Below are positions 11,987-22,801 of a stretch of 64,000 bases of DNA, in pieces. Made by a program: the position numbers and the translations under genes. This DNA is from Mesostigma viride (Eukaryota > Streptophyta > Mesostigmatophyceae > Mesostigmatales > Mesostigmataceae). The stretch spans positions 58,501 through 122,500 of the forward strand of contig RPFO01000225.1 of the NCBI GenBank assembly GCA_009746045.1, in the 5' to 3' direction. The notes under the pieces were generated by a model. That model was not told where the DNA came from. It did not search any database and saw only the letters and a program-made list of their open reading frames with translations. Positions within the stretch are counted from its first letter, which is position 1, and each line of letters begins with the position of its first letter.

Positions 11987-12737
11987 CCCCTAAATGGTCT
12001 GGCTGCCGATTTTCCGCCTAAAACTGAGTTACAGCCGACACTTTGAGTCCCACGCCGGCCCTATTTCAAGCTGGCTATGGTGGCCCTGACGGCGGACGAG
12101 ATAGCACCTTACGTAGTAATCTAAACGCGAAACAAAGGGCAGATTCGGATTCAGCACGAAAAGGTACGTCTAGCCATCTCTTCTGAGGGGCGGAACAGCT
12201 AGCCGTCACTTGAAACGTGTGGGTAGAAGGAGCAGGCCTTACGAAATTCGTAAGTCCGCCCCTCGCCTCACTGTTTCTCGTGACGGCTACCCCATTATGG
12301 CATTCGGTCAGTGAGCCACGGCTCGGATTCGAAAACCCATCGGCAGGATGGACTAGGCCTGGGCCCCTCCACCTGGGTGGGCGAGTAGTCTCCTTGGAGC
12401 GTGACCTCCTGTACCCTCGGTTACCCTTTCACAGGCGCAATGACTATGGAATAGTTATCGCCACACCAGGTGATCCGCTATCACCAAGACACCTCCATAA
12501 CGACTTTTCTCAATACCTGCTGCCATTACCCAAACGTGGGTGTAATGCAGCCTTTCCAATCGCTTTGGTTCTGCTCACAGCACACTGCACAGTAGGTCTC
12601 TCTTTTAATGACTATCTCACGCCCACGCCCTGTGCATGTTGTGCCGTGTCTTTCACCTTTCGCAGGTCCAATCTCACCACGCCATGGGGACCTACACGGA
12701 ACCTACCCGGCCTGGTCTGCTGGAGCCCTGCAATGAC

Positions 12738-14510
12738 ATGAGTCAACTAACACTGGTATCGTGGAATGTCAGGGGGCTGAACACATACGGGTCACACACA
12801 CCAGGGCAGGGACAGCGAATACCTCGCACACGAGAATTAGCAAATGCATTACACAACTTGCTCGAGCGCTACGTGGGCCCCTCGCATGAAATTTGGATAG
12901 GACTGCAGGAACATAAAATCCAAGAAGCTGCCACACGCACCGCCCTTAGAGCTGCTAGAGCACTTGCACCTAGGACAGTTCACCGTTGGGCATGGGCACG
13001 CGGTACACAAGGGGGCACTGCCCTCATTCAATACCGTAAACCTCCCAACCCTACGCTGACATGCCAGGACTGGGCTATAGCTACCGACACAGCGGAGGCT
13101 AGATGGCAGGGCCGTTGGACGCGGCAGTCCATTACATGGGCAGGAAATAAGGGATACATTATTAGTGTATATGCCCCAACCGAGCCAACGGATCAAGCCT
13201 CATTCTACCCTTCCCTCTTCAAAATGGCCGCTGACCTTATCTCACAGGGGTTCGAAATTGCGTTGATGGGCGATTTCAATATAGACCTGGATGAACACCC
13301 CCCTATACGCACAGCGGCCTTCAGTAAACAGATCATGGACCTGAACTTACAGGATGTCATCCGCTCACGAGACCACGGGCCCACTTGGCTGGCCACACGT
13401 TTAAATGTACGCACTACTCGTCGTCTTGATAAAATCTACATCACACCCGCATGGGCGGACCTAGTTTGCTACGCATCGGTCGACCGTTCTGTTAATTTTT
13501 CTGATCACTACCCACTCATCGTTACCCTTGCCCATCACACCAACTCCGCCCGGGGCCCCGGCATTCCCCGCTTAAACAAACACCTACTCGCGGACGATAA
13601 GTACTACCTTGAGATCATGACACGCTGGCAGTCGTGGAGAGCCAGCAAGGGTAGCTACACAGACTGTTGCAGCTGGATGCAGGAGGGCCTAGCTAACATT
13701 CTAGAATTTTCCCAACTGTATTCACAAAATATCCGCCGCCAGAAAGGACAGGACTATCGGTACTACCAACGCATAGTGAATAAACTCCAAGCGAAGCCTA
13801 CCCTGTATCAATCGGAACTAACAAAACTTCAAAGAGCTCAGACCGAACTTGACAAACTACGTTTCGAGCGTCACACATTAGCACTAGACTCAGAAAATCT
13901 GTGGTGGCACCAGGTAGGAGAGAGAATGACCAAAGAGTTCTTTGCTCTGATTCCTACCCCTAAAGCTCACTCCTCTATCACGGAAATCCAAGACGAACAC
14001 GGCAGCCACCGAGACATCACCTCCATACTACAGAGTGGTCACCGTTACTACTCAGCTCTCTTTCTAAACGAACCCCATCCTGACTCATCTGCAGCCATGC
14101 AAAAAATCCTACATGCCATTCCCCGTCGCCTTACACCAGCTCAACAGCAGGAACTCGATCAAATCCCCTCCATGGAAGAGGCCACAACAGCTATGGAACA
14201 CATCAAAACCGGTAGCGCCCCCGGGGTCGACGGTCTGCCTATTGAATTCTGGAAAACGTTCTGGTCCCTTCTACACATAGATTTCTACGAATGTATTCTT
14301 GAAATTTGGCGGCACGGTAAGGTGAGCGGCAGATGGGCTGAATCTGCGCTTATCTTACTGTACAAAAAAGGAGACAAGACTCTATGGAAAAACTACCGCC
14401 CAATCCGTCTCCTTACGGTAGCGTACAAAATCATCAGTAAAATAATCCAACGACGCTTATACACCGTCCTAGACTTCCTCATTGGTCCGGAGCAAGTGGC
14501 CGGGCTTTAG
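12738..14510 (+). pseudogene. LINE ORF2 part 1: APE-type endonuclease and start of reverse transcriptase
   Basis: I start at MSQLTLVSWNVRG because the endonuclease fold begins there; the frame is open about 100 bp further upstream. AP-endonuclease motifs appear in order: SWNVRG, LQEHK, YAPTE, MGDFNID, RLDKIY and SDHYPL. These form the active site that nicks the target DNA. After a linker of about 250 residues come reverse transcriptase motifs GSAPGVDGLPIEFW and LILLYKKGD..NYRPI. The frame stops at TAG 14508-14510 within GPEQVAGL. The reading continues in another frame as GFRANLHINDS, so a 1-2 base indel near 14500 is responsible. Confidence 0.9.
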
Positions 14511-14764
14511 GGCCAATCTCCACATCAACGACAGCATTACCCTCATCATGGACATTGTGGAAAAAGCCTGGCGCGACGATATAGAGGGTTTCATATTGTT
14601 TTGGGATTTTGAAAAAGCCTTTGACCGTATGTGCTGGGAATACCTAGAACACATTCTAACCGCACTAGGATTTGGCCCACAACTCATGACCGTCATTATG
14701 GGTATGATCAAATCCCTGGCTTGGTATTTACTAACACGTCGTTCGTCACTGCACCTATTCTTAG
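14482..14764 (+). pseudogene. LINE ORF2 part 2: reverse transcriptase fingers/palm segment
   Basis: This segment continues the reverse transcriptase in the next frame: GFRANLHINDSITLI, then FILFWDFEKAFDRM (motif A, with the catalytic Asp in WDFEKAFD), and MIKSLAWY. It is cut off by the insertion that begins about 14765. A second small frame change near the cut is likely, because the alternative frame reads SFVTAP, which would join well to TYDVLIDG beyond the insertion. Confidence 0.85.
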
Positions 14765-16452
14765 GACTGAGTTCAACTCAGTCCTATTCTTAGGACTGAG
14801 TTTTTGGGTTTCGTAGAAAATTCGCCCAAGTCGGAATGTTTGTCAAAAAAATTCCCTCAAAATTTATTCAAATACTACGTGAAATGACCTTTCTTAGACA
14901 TATTTTTGCGATTTTTTTGGATTTTGTTTGGGCGGCTAAATGTACGGTCAAAGTACAGGTGGTAAGGGTACTTTTTCACGTGAAACGTGAGTTCCGGAAA
15001 TGCACGACCTAGCCATGGCGGCTTGCGCCCATGCATGCAGTTTACGTTTGCGGACGATTTAGCTGGTAAAACCCAGGAAATAGATTTTATATGTCCTAAA
15101 GATGACACAAACCAATTTTTAGCTCCCGGGGATGCGATTTACCAGGTGTCGGCACTGCTCTTGCTGGAAAAAACTGCGACCAGGCAGGTTGACGGAATTG
15201 ATGACTAAATTTACTTTACGGTGCAGTTCGAAGGGTTTATATGCTTCTTTCTACTTATTATCATGCATGTGTGTAGAATTAAGTCAGTGGCAGTAAAGAT
15301 TTGATTATTTCGACCACTCTGTCATGTCATGGTTTGTGTGCCGCAAGTGTCACTTTTGCGGGCACCGCCTGGGCCAAGATAACGCCATCCGTGCACGGCA
15401 AAGCTGAAATATCGTCACCTCATCGTTTTGTTATGTTCTTACATGAGTTTGAGCTTGCAAGGCGCTGTCAGTTTCGAATCTTGATGCGCTTTCTTGACCG
15501 TTGCCTGCCCCTCTCTAAACCCCCCATTTTTTATGATGTTACCAGGCATTTGCCTTACCCTAGTGTACTTTTGCAGTTTTTTAGGCGCTGTATGGGTTAA
15601 ATACCTTCATAGATGTCAGTTATTCTTTTGCTACGTTCATACTGCGTGATTGTATGGCCATGGGCTGCATCCAGCGTGCTTTCAAGCTTATACGGGTAAG
15701 TGAAGAATCTTGGTGATAAACCACTGTCATCATGTGCCAGCAAGTATGTTGGCCATGCCATGGCAAGGCAAAACAGTGTTAGCCATCTCTATTCTTGTTA
15801 AAAACAATTGAAATATGCTTAACCTACCCATTATATTGGTGGTTAAGGCTCATAATAAAACCCTTTGTAGGTAGGTATCAATGCCCATTCCCTACGTGCG
15901 TGCATAGGCTCTCACACATATACTAAGGTATAATATAACTGCAATATGATGATGCAAGTATGTTTTCCTGTTATGCTAGAAGGGAAATGAGTTGATTGGC
16001 ATGGTTGGTTGCCACGGTGGTGTGTAGTATGACCGCACTAACATGCTTGCACATTGCTAGCAACCTCGAAACCCATTCTTAGGGCTGGTGGTTTTTGGTG
16101 AGTTTCAGGTAGAGGCTGTGGCCAAATTGAGCCCAGTTTTTTGCCATGTTTCAAGAACTATATTGTTTACACGCCTATATTTTTTCAACATGCATATGGA
16201 TTTTATTGAATTTTCCCAACTCGTCCTTCCACAGAAAATTGCCAAATCGCGAGCATGGGTTGACACCCTTGTAAAATTTTACATGATTTGGTCAACATAT
16301 GATTTTTTAGGCATATGCCCAAGCATTAGCATGATATTGAGTGCTCTGATGCATATCAAACATATGGGGATCAGAATATGGGGTACCCCCCTACCCTTAC
16401 CGCTACATGATCTCAAAGTTGGCATACTCAGTCCTATTTTTAGGACTGAGTT
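14765..16452 (+). mobile_element. diverged 1.7-kb element inside the LINE, with TAGGACTGAGT palindromic ends
   Basis: Both ends carry the 11-mer TAGGACTGAGT and its inverse ACTCAGTCCTA as short palindromes around a 4-nt core (left about 14770-14802, right about 16427-16453). The exact boundaries and any target duplication are unresolved. The interior matches the CCCCTAAATGG elements in several scattered blocks: a GTACTTTTTCACGT block, CCATGGCGGCTTGCGCCCA, and a GAAGGGAAATG block, in the same order. It has no coding potential that I recognise. It is a relative of the other three copies with different termini. Confidence 0.65.
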
Positions 16453-17967
16453 TTGACGTACGACGTGCTAATAGACGGACACAAGTCAGCGACCGGCGCT
16501 AGCTCACGATCGCTACCACAAGGAGATTGCATGTCCCCTATTCTATTTCTCTTGGCCCACGCAGGACTCTACTGGCTACACCAGAACGATCCTCGCATTC
16601 GGGGCTTCCCGACAGGTAACGGTAAAGGTATATTCCAAACGGCTTATGTGGATGACACAACAAATGTTTGTATCTCTCTGCCTGAAGTGCATGCTGTCAT
16701 GGATAATATCACTACCTATTCTGTTGCCACACAACAACGATGCAATGTGCTCAAGTCCACGGGACTGCATATCGGCAAAACCAACACCCTACGCTACGCC
16801 CTCCCCAACCTGGCTGTGACCTGGGTCAAGCCGGGGGATCACCACCTTTTGCACAATTGTCCCATCGGCTGCACACCCGAGGGACGCTTGGCTGAACAAC
16901 GTTCTTTCATGTATGATGAAACCAACCACGTGGGCAAGCTTGCAGGCGTTCTCCTTACCGCAGGGCGCTGGGGGGCCGTCCACCGCATGAGCCTACGAGG
17001 GCGAACCCTGATCGTCAACCAACTGTTGTTCTCTAAGGTCTTGTATTATTGCCAAGCACACCCACCCAATGATGCCACCACACAGCTCATCCAACGCCTT
17101 GGCAGCAATTTTGTCTGGAAACAGAAAGGCTTAATCTCCCACACGGTCCACGGATGGATCAACAGAGAGATGTCCTTCATGTCATGGGTGCACGGGGGCC
17201 TCGGGCTCCACAACATACAATGGCGTCTGTGGTCGCTGTATGCTAAACAAGTGATATCCGTTTTTATGGGCGTTAACACACACCCTGGCTGCATGCTTGC
17301 ACGTGAAACGCTAGCCTCTCTTTCCACCCATGCCAGTGGCACCTCGTGGCAACTGGGGGCGGGCATACTGGGCAGCACCCTTATTTCGTACAAAGGACTC
17401 CCATGGTATTGGCAGCGCATATGGACAGGTTACAATAAGCTCAAGCCGGGTCGCCTAGTCTTTCCTACTACTAGAGAGGAGGTGGCACGGCAGCCACTCT
17501 TTTTTAATGACTTAATCACAGACGCTACTAACAAGCCCCTGGGCACTCTCCACGGACACAACCCGTATGATGGCTTTCTGCGCGCGTCACCGCCGATTGT
17601 CAGGGTGCTGGACCTCTACCTGGGGCACGGCGCTGCGTACCGACGGCTCAGCTACGACGAGGTCAGCACTTGGGTCTCCCACATGCCCTCCCTGCAAGCG
17701 TGGCAAACTCTTATAAGTGCGATACCAGCGGCGTGGCATGCATTGATGACTGCCCCACGCAAGCCAATTATAACCGGCGACTGGGTTAGCTTCTACGCCG
17801 ACGGAGTCACGCCTGCGTGCAAGGGTTTAGTCGTGACGGTTCTGCCACCTGAGGGGCTCCAACTACTGAACTGCTGGACGCTATTTCTGGCCACAATGGG
17901 TGTCTGTATCAACTATCCACCTTATATGCGTACACGCCAGCTTCCCAGTGTCACCGCATACGCGTAG
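16453..17967 (+). pseudogene. LINE ORF2 part 3: reverse transcriptase palm (YVDD) and thumb
   Basis: This part resumes ORF2 after the insertion with TYDVLIDGHKSATGASS, then RSLPQGDCMSPILF (motif B) and the catalytic box AYVDDTTN at about 16645-16656. Most LINEs have F/YADD, so Val here is a variant. About 430 further residues form the thumb and connection region. The frame ends at TAG 17965-17967, and the homologous reading continues in another frame, so this is a second frameshift. Confidence 0.9.
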
Positions 17968-18768
17968 TCCCATGGTCTGTGCCAAGATCTTGCATGATCC
18001 AGCCGGACCCATTATCCCCGGTTGAGAGCATTACATGGCTACACGTGGGCAACACACGGCTCGATCTACTACATCTGGACCCGGTTGAATTTGGATGGGT
18101 CTTAACCAAGGGGGACATCAGAACCAGCAAATGTATCTTTGAGTACACCGCAGATTGGGGTTATGATATCTTGTTGCATATGTACCATCAGCCCCACCCG
18201 GGCCGAGCCCGCTGGGGAATACATTGGCCGGGCTACACTTGGGTTAAGATGATTACCCTGGCGGTAGACCACCCTCTCGTGGACCGCAGGGCCACTGATG
18301 TACAACACCTTTTGATGCATAGGGCGATAGGGGTCTGCGCCATGCTCCACGAGCGTTTTGGTCATGATGCATCATGCCTGTGCACGCACCCTAGTGAAAC
18401 CATTGAGCACAGGTTTCTTTACTGTAATCTCCCTGGGGTTTGGACGTGGCTCATTAACATCTGGGCCGCATGGACGGCATCGCCACCCACTCTCCCAATC
18501 AGCGTGCGTACCAGGCATCATTTTCGGTATTGCTGGCACACCAGGGTCCGAGCTTTCAGTTTCCCAAGCAGAATGGATATGGCTACGCACTACTATGCTA
18601 TACGCGATCTGGACCATACGCAACGAGACAGTCTTTAAGGTCCGCGAGGAGTATACCCGCCGGCGGCGGCGTAGTCCGGCGCTTTATATACCTATGGAAT
18701 GCGGCTATGCGCCGCTACTGGCTGTTAGCTCAGGAACAACACAGGGTGTGGGACCCAGGGCCCAATAA
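17968..18768 (+). pseudogene. LINE ORF2 part 4: C-terminal zinc-ribbon (zf-RVT-like) region
   Basis: The segment reads CLCTHPSETIEHRFLYC, the Cys/His pattern seen at the C-terminus of plant L1-type ORF2 proteins. It then shifts frame near 18500 to LYAIWTIRNETVFK, also a conserved L1-type tail. Two frames are needed (17979-18500 and about 18500-18768). The region is thought to bind nucleic acid during integration. After it come about 250 bp of 3' UTR. Confidence 0.8.
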
Positions 18769-20682
18769 CGACAAGCCCAGCCCGCTCCAGCTTTTTCATG
18801 ATCTACTGGGCCGTAATCAGGTATTCACCAGTATGCCTCAAGTGGCGACATCACTCAGGTCCAATGATGGCTTCCCTGGTCTAATAACGCGCCCTATTAG
18901 CCTTTCACCTGTCACCGCCACACGTGTGTGTGCCCACCTTCATTAGGATTCGCTGATACTCATTTCCCCTCTCACCTCTTTGGTCCATAATTGGCTAATA
19001 AAATATACCCATTTCCCCGAAAAGTTACAGCCGACACGTCGGCCCCTTCTCGGGGGACCAAATGCCGCGAAAACTATTGAGAATTAGGAAAAGTTTAGCT
19101 GAGAAGATCGAAAGTTTATAATTTTCCTCACAGCATGGTACTAGGGTTTGCATACTTCTGACAAAGTTATGGAGGTGTTCTGGCCGGTCAAAGTACAAGG
19201 GGTCAGGGTACTTTTTCACGTACAACGTGCATTCCGGAAAACGACGACCTGGCCATGGCGGCTTGCGCCCACGCATGGCATTTACGTTTTCGTTCGAATT
19301 TTCTGACCAAACTCAGGGAATTGATTTTATACGTCCTAAAGATGATACAGGCCAATTTTTGGTTCGCGGGAATGCCATTTGATAGGTGTCGGCAGCGTTC
19401 TTGCTGGAAAAAACTGCGATCAGGCCGGACGATAGAAACGTTGACAGCAATACCTTTCCGGCGTATTTTAAAGGATATATCGGTTTCTTTGTACTTTTTA
19501 TGATAAATAGTAGTCGTAAACGTTCAAGGGTGGCCAGAAATCGCCGAATCCAGCGACCATGCTGCACAACTTTGGTGTGCCGAAATGCGCCATTTTGCGG
19601 CCACCGCCTCGGCCAAGGTAATGCCAACCATGCCACGTAAAGCTGAGTTATCGTTTTCTTGTCGATTTTTGACGTTTATATATACGTTCTAGCTTGTGTA
19701 GCACATTCTTTTTGTATTATTCATGCTCTTTCTTGACCATGGCCTGGCCCCTTCCTAAAACACCATTCTTAGATGCTTCCCTCAGTCAGTTGACCTGCCA
19801 TAGTGTGATGGTGATAAGTTTTAGAGGCTGTATGGGTTTGAATACCTCCATATATGTTTGTTATACATTTCCCACACACATATTGCATGAGTGTGAGGCA
19901 GTTGGCTGGTCTCTGTGGCATCATCAACCATGTACCCGGTGAGTGGAAGCTTCCCATTGTCAGCATGTGCCACCAGGTGTGCTGGCCATCACCTGGCAAG
20001 CTATAGCAGCTTAGGCCTAGTTTATCCTTGCTAGGGCAAGCTGAAATAGGCTTGAATTCACTAGTTTGTTTGTGGCTGCCTCCTAGAATGCGTGCCTTGC
20101 GTATGGTATCCGTACCACGTTACCTACGTGCATGGACAAGGTGGCACCTGCACATAGGTGCCATGTAAGGGCAGTGTGATGATGCAGTTATGTTTCCCCA
20201 TCATTGTGGAAGGGAAATGTATTGTGTGGCATGGTTGGGGGATATTTTTAGTAGGTATTAGTAGGTAGTATGCCCACCCCTACCCCCTTGGTTGCTTTTT
20301 ACCAACGGTACCCCTATGGGCTGTACTGGGTGTAACTGCTGGTATACCCACCCAAATGATGACCCCAATGGCTCAAACTGTTCAGCAACTAATTGTTTAT
20401 CATCCCTGAAGTGGTAGGTGCCTAGCTCTTACAACATAATTCACAATGCACATTCTACCAAAAATGAAAACGCTCGTCTTGACCCCCCTGACTTTGACGG
20501 CAGTTATACATGGCCTACCCTGCATATATGTAAGGTTGTGATATACCAACCCGAAGGGCAACTCATGGACATGCTTGGCCCCCAAGGACAGCCATTGGAT
20601 ATGGGTGGGTTGGATGGCATCTGGTTTGCAAAATTGTGAAGTTACAGCCGATGCATCGGCAGTATTTCTGCCCATTTAGGGG

Positions 20683-21028
20683 ATAAGGGAGTGTGGGCGG
20701 TTCCGCTTACGGCACTGTAGATAGCAGCTGATGGGAACATGCAGAAAACTTAGGACCGCTAGCCCCTGCGCGGGTTTGAACTGGGGACTTCCGGATCCGA
20801 CGGAACGACCAGTAAAAACTCCCACTTTATTTGCGCAATGCTTCTTGCCGGGAAGGTGGGCGAGTAAGTTTTCATTGCTATCCAGCCGAGGTGGGTTCCT
20901 ATAAGGGAGTGTGGGCGGTTCCGCTTACGGCACTGTACTAAGATAGCAGCTGATGGGAACATGCAGAAAACTTAGGACCGCTAGCCCCTGCGCGGGTTTG
21001 AACTGGGGACTTCCGGATCCGACGGAAC
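20683..21028 (-). repeat. 218-bp satellite, terminal remnant (about 1.6 units)
   Basis: Two more units follow the second TIR element (landmarks at 20759 and 20979). The second has a small insertion (actgtactaag) and breaks off at about 21028 inside the tRNA-like region. This is the right edge of the whole satellite. Confidence 0.85.
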
Positions 21029-21935
21029 ATCTCTTCTTGTTGTTGTTGAGGCCCACGCCTTTTGAGATCACTTGTGCGTGAATATATACTATTAATATAT
21101 TAAGTATTTACCAACAAGAAGTCAAACTCTGGCGTGCGCCTTGCAGTTAGTACGGCTGTCCGTCTCACCTGTGCTTTTGCCAAAATATTGCCAGGAAGGT
21201 CAATGAGAGCAAGGTCAAGACGCGGGAGCTCGATTCCGAGTTCGAACTCTAGCAGTCAGGGCGCTCCCGGCTAGGCGGAAATCGGAATCCTAAGCAATTT
21301 CCCATCGTTGCAGCTAACAAGTTACATGGTAATAACTTACAGACTATTCTGGCGACGTCTTCTCAACTTATGCAACGACGACTTGGGTCACGGTTTGTTT
21401 TGCACTAATAAGTGAGACAACTATTCCTGGACGCATGGTGGTCCAACGTTGCCTGAGGACTAAGTTTATTGCAGCAACTTGGCTGTGCCAGCTGTGTAGT
21501 AAGGGTCTGCATCGATGATAGGATAGTTTCCATCTTGTAGCGGCTCTACTAAGGTGACTGCCTTTCACCGACCTTTTGGCCTGCCTGGGTTCTAAGGACA
21601 TTTCGACGGGCTGCGCGGGCACCCGCTGTAGTTAACTTGACTTCCGGCACTTTGATCAGATAGCGAGTACCGCTCTGTTGTTCATTTGCCGCGCTTTATA
21701 CTGCATAAAGCTGCGGTTGCTTATTCTTGTGAGCAGCGAAGGTTGGGGCTCTCAGCTGGCAGTCGGCGGTACCAACTAGAGCCCTACGTTAATTCTGCGC
21801 ATATATGGTAACGTTTGCCTCCACGGGGCGGTGAATTTAGGACCCCTTGGTTGAACTTGTCGTGCAGGCACTTTGTCTCAGTTGGGTAGACCTCATCTTG
21901 TTGAAGGACAAGATTGGTATTGACCTCGCAGGGGG
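21029..21935. other. unassigned stretch, no gene recognised
   Basis: About 900 bp of mixed composition lie between the satellite edge and the LINE debris. Short open frames are present, but none resembles a known family. I see no terminal repeats or internal duplication that would define an element. Confidence 0.4.
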
Positions 21936-22650
21936 GCCGTGTCTAACAGTTGGCAGATGGCCGTTCCAAAGGACCCCCGGCCCCACCCCCCCGCTTTACA
22001 TGGCTGGCCTGGTTTGTGATCAAGCCCCACGGCAATCCTTGTTTCAAGCTGTGCTGATGTATGGCCGCCCCCCTCCAGTAAGCTGGCTTCTTCCCTGCTG
22101 CCTGCCGGAGCTGGAGGTTGTAGGTCGGCCAGAGTTCCCGGCGCTGTACTTGTTGCTGCGCCAGGGTCATGTCGTGCTGCGCAACGGTCTAGTGTGTAGG
22201 AGGTCCCTACGAGCCGCTTGCGAAGCTTGAGAAACAACAGCTTATCCGCCATGTATTCCAAGGTGAGGAGCAGCGGGGGCGGTCCAGCCTTGCCCGGCCC
22301 AGCGCGCAGGGAAGGCGGATAGCCTCCAGCCTGAGCACACCAATGAGAGCTATTGGGGCAAGGATGTTTCTCTCAAACGCCTAGACAAGGGACTCGGAGT
22401 TCTCACCTGGAAGCTGGCCGAGGTGCTTGGTGATGACCTTAAGGCTGCGCTTGTCGAGCTCGGCCTCCTCGCGGAGGTCGAGCTTCTGTTGCTTGAGCTG
22501 TGCAGCGATGGTGGAGGTGGTGGAGGTGGTATGGTTTCGTGCAGCATGGCGGCCCAGGACTGGGTGGGAGCTGCATCGCCGGCTGGGCCAGCGGGGGCTG
22601 GCCTGGTGGCAACTGTCCTTCACTGCCTGGGCCCTCGCCTCCATGAAGCC
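21936..22650 (-). pseudogene. decayed LINE ORF1 (RNA-binding protein) fragment
   Basis: Minus-strand pieces match the better-preserved ORF1 at 45478-46497. One, in one frame, is the coiled-coil segment IAAQLKQQKLDLREEAELDK. Another, in a second frame, is the nucleic-acid-binding segment YMADKLLFLKLRKRLVGT. The downstream ELWPTY-like part is frameshifted. It is bounded on its 5' side (22650) by a piece of ORF2 reverse transcriptase, so this is a mosaic of two elements. Confidence 0.7.
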
Positions 22651-22797
22651 TAGACAGTCCAGCCAGGTCTGAATGTGCTCGGGGCGCGCGATGAGGGTGG
22701 TATCGTCCGCATAAATCAGGTCGGCCAGGCAGTAGCCAGTGCAGCCACCCCGCCGTGCTTGCGCTCGTTTAGGATGTCCAAGCCTTGCTCAAACCCT
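22651..22797 (-). pseudogene. LINE reverse transcriptase fragment interrupted by TIR element copy 3
   Basis: On the minus strand this matches the region around YADDTTLI and HIQTWLDCLG of the LINE at 48216-49496. The match resumes on the far side of the TIR element at about 24501-24536, with the expected continuation (cagtaaagcgcgcacgtgcc). The transposon thus inserted at the natural TTAA that this LINE family has just upstream of its GFEPGLDIL segment. Confidence 0.8.
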
Positions 22798-22801
22798 TTA
22801 A

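Larger units (their letters stand above)
12042..19023 (+). mobile_element. L1-like LINE inserted in the TIR element, itself interrupted
   Basis: The LINE is flanked by a perfect 15-bp target duplication, AGTTACAGCCGACAC, at 12027-12041 and 19024-19038, typical of target-primed reverse transcription. It has about 700 bp of leader (12042-12737) without a recognisable ORF1, then one long ORF2 with endonuclease, reverse transcriptase and a C-terminal zinc-ribbon region. The 3' end has only a very short A run. ORF2 is broken by at least three frameshifts and by a 1.7-kb insertion (about 14765-16452), so this copy is dead. Without the insertion it would be about 5.3 kb. Domain order and the C-terminal cysteine region fit the plant/green-algal L1 clade. 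Confidence 0.85.
11987..20682 (+). mobile_element. 1.7-kb TIR element, copy 2, split by a LINE
   Basis: The left end is 11987-12041 and the rest is 19024-20682; the LINE at 12042-19023 separates them. The flanks are ATAA (11983-11986 and 20683-20686), at the same position in the satellite unit as copy 1. The interior is almost identical to copy 1; I noticed one substitution (near 19524). It therefore looks like a duplicate of copy 1 rather than a separate insertion. Confidence 0.85.

Noticed and set aside
12217..12741. 174-codon frame in the LINE leader as ORF1
   Set aside because: No coiled coil, zinc knuckle or RNA-binding pattern; it overlaps the start of ORF2 and looks like leader sequence.
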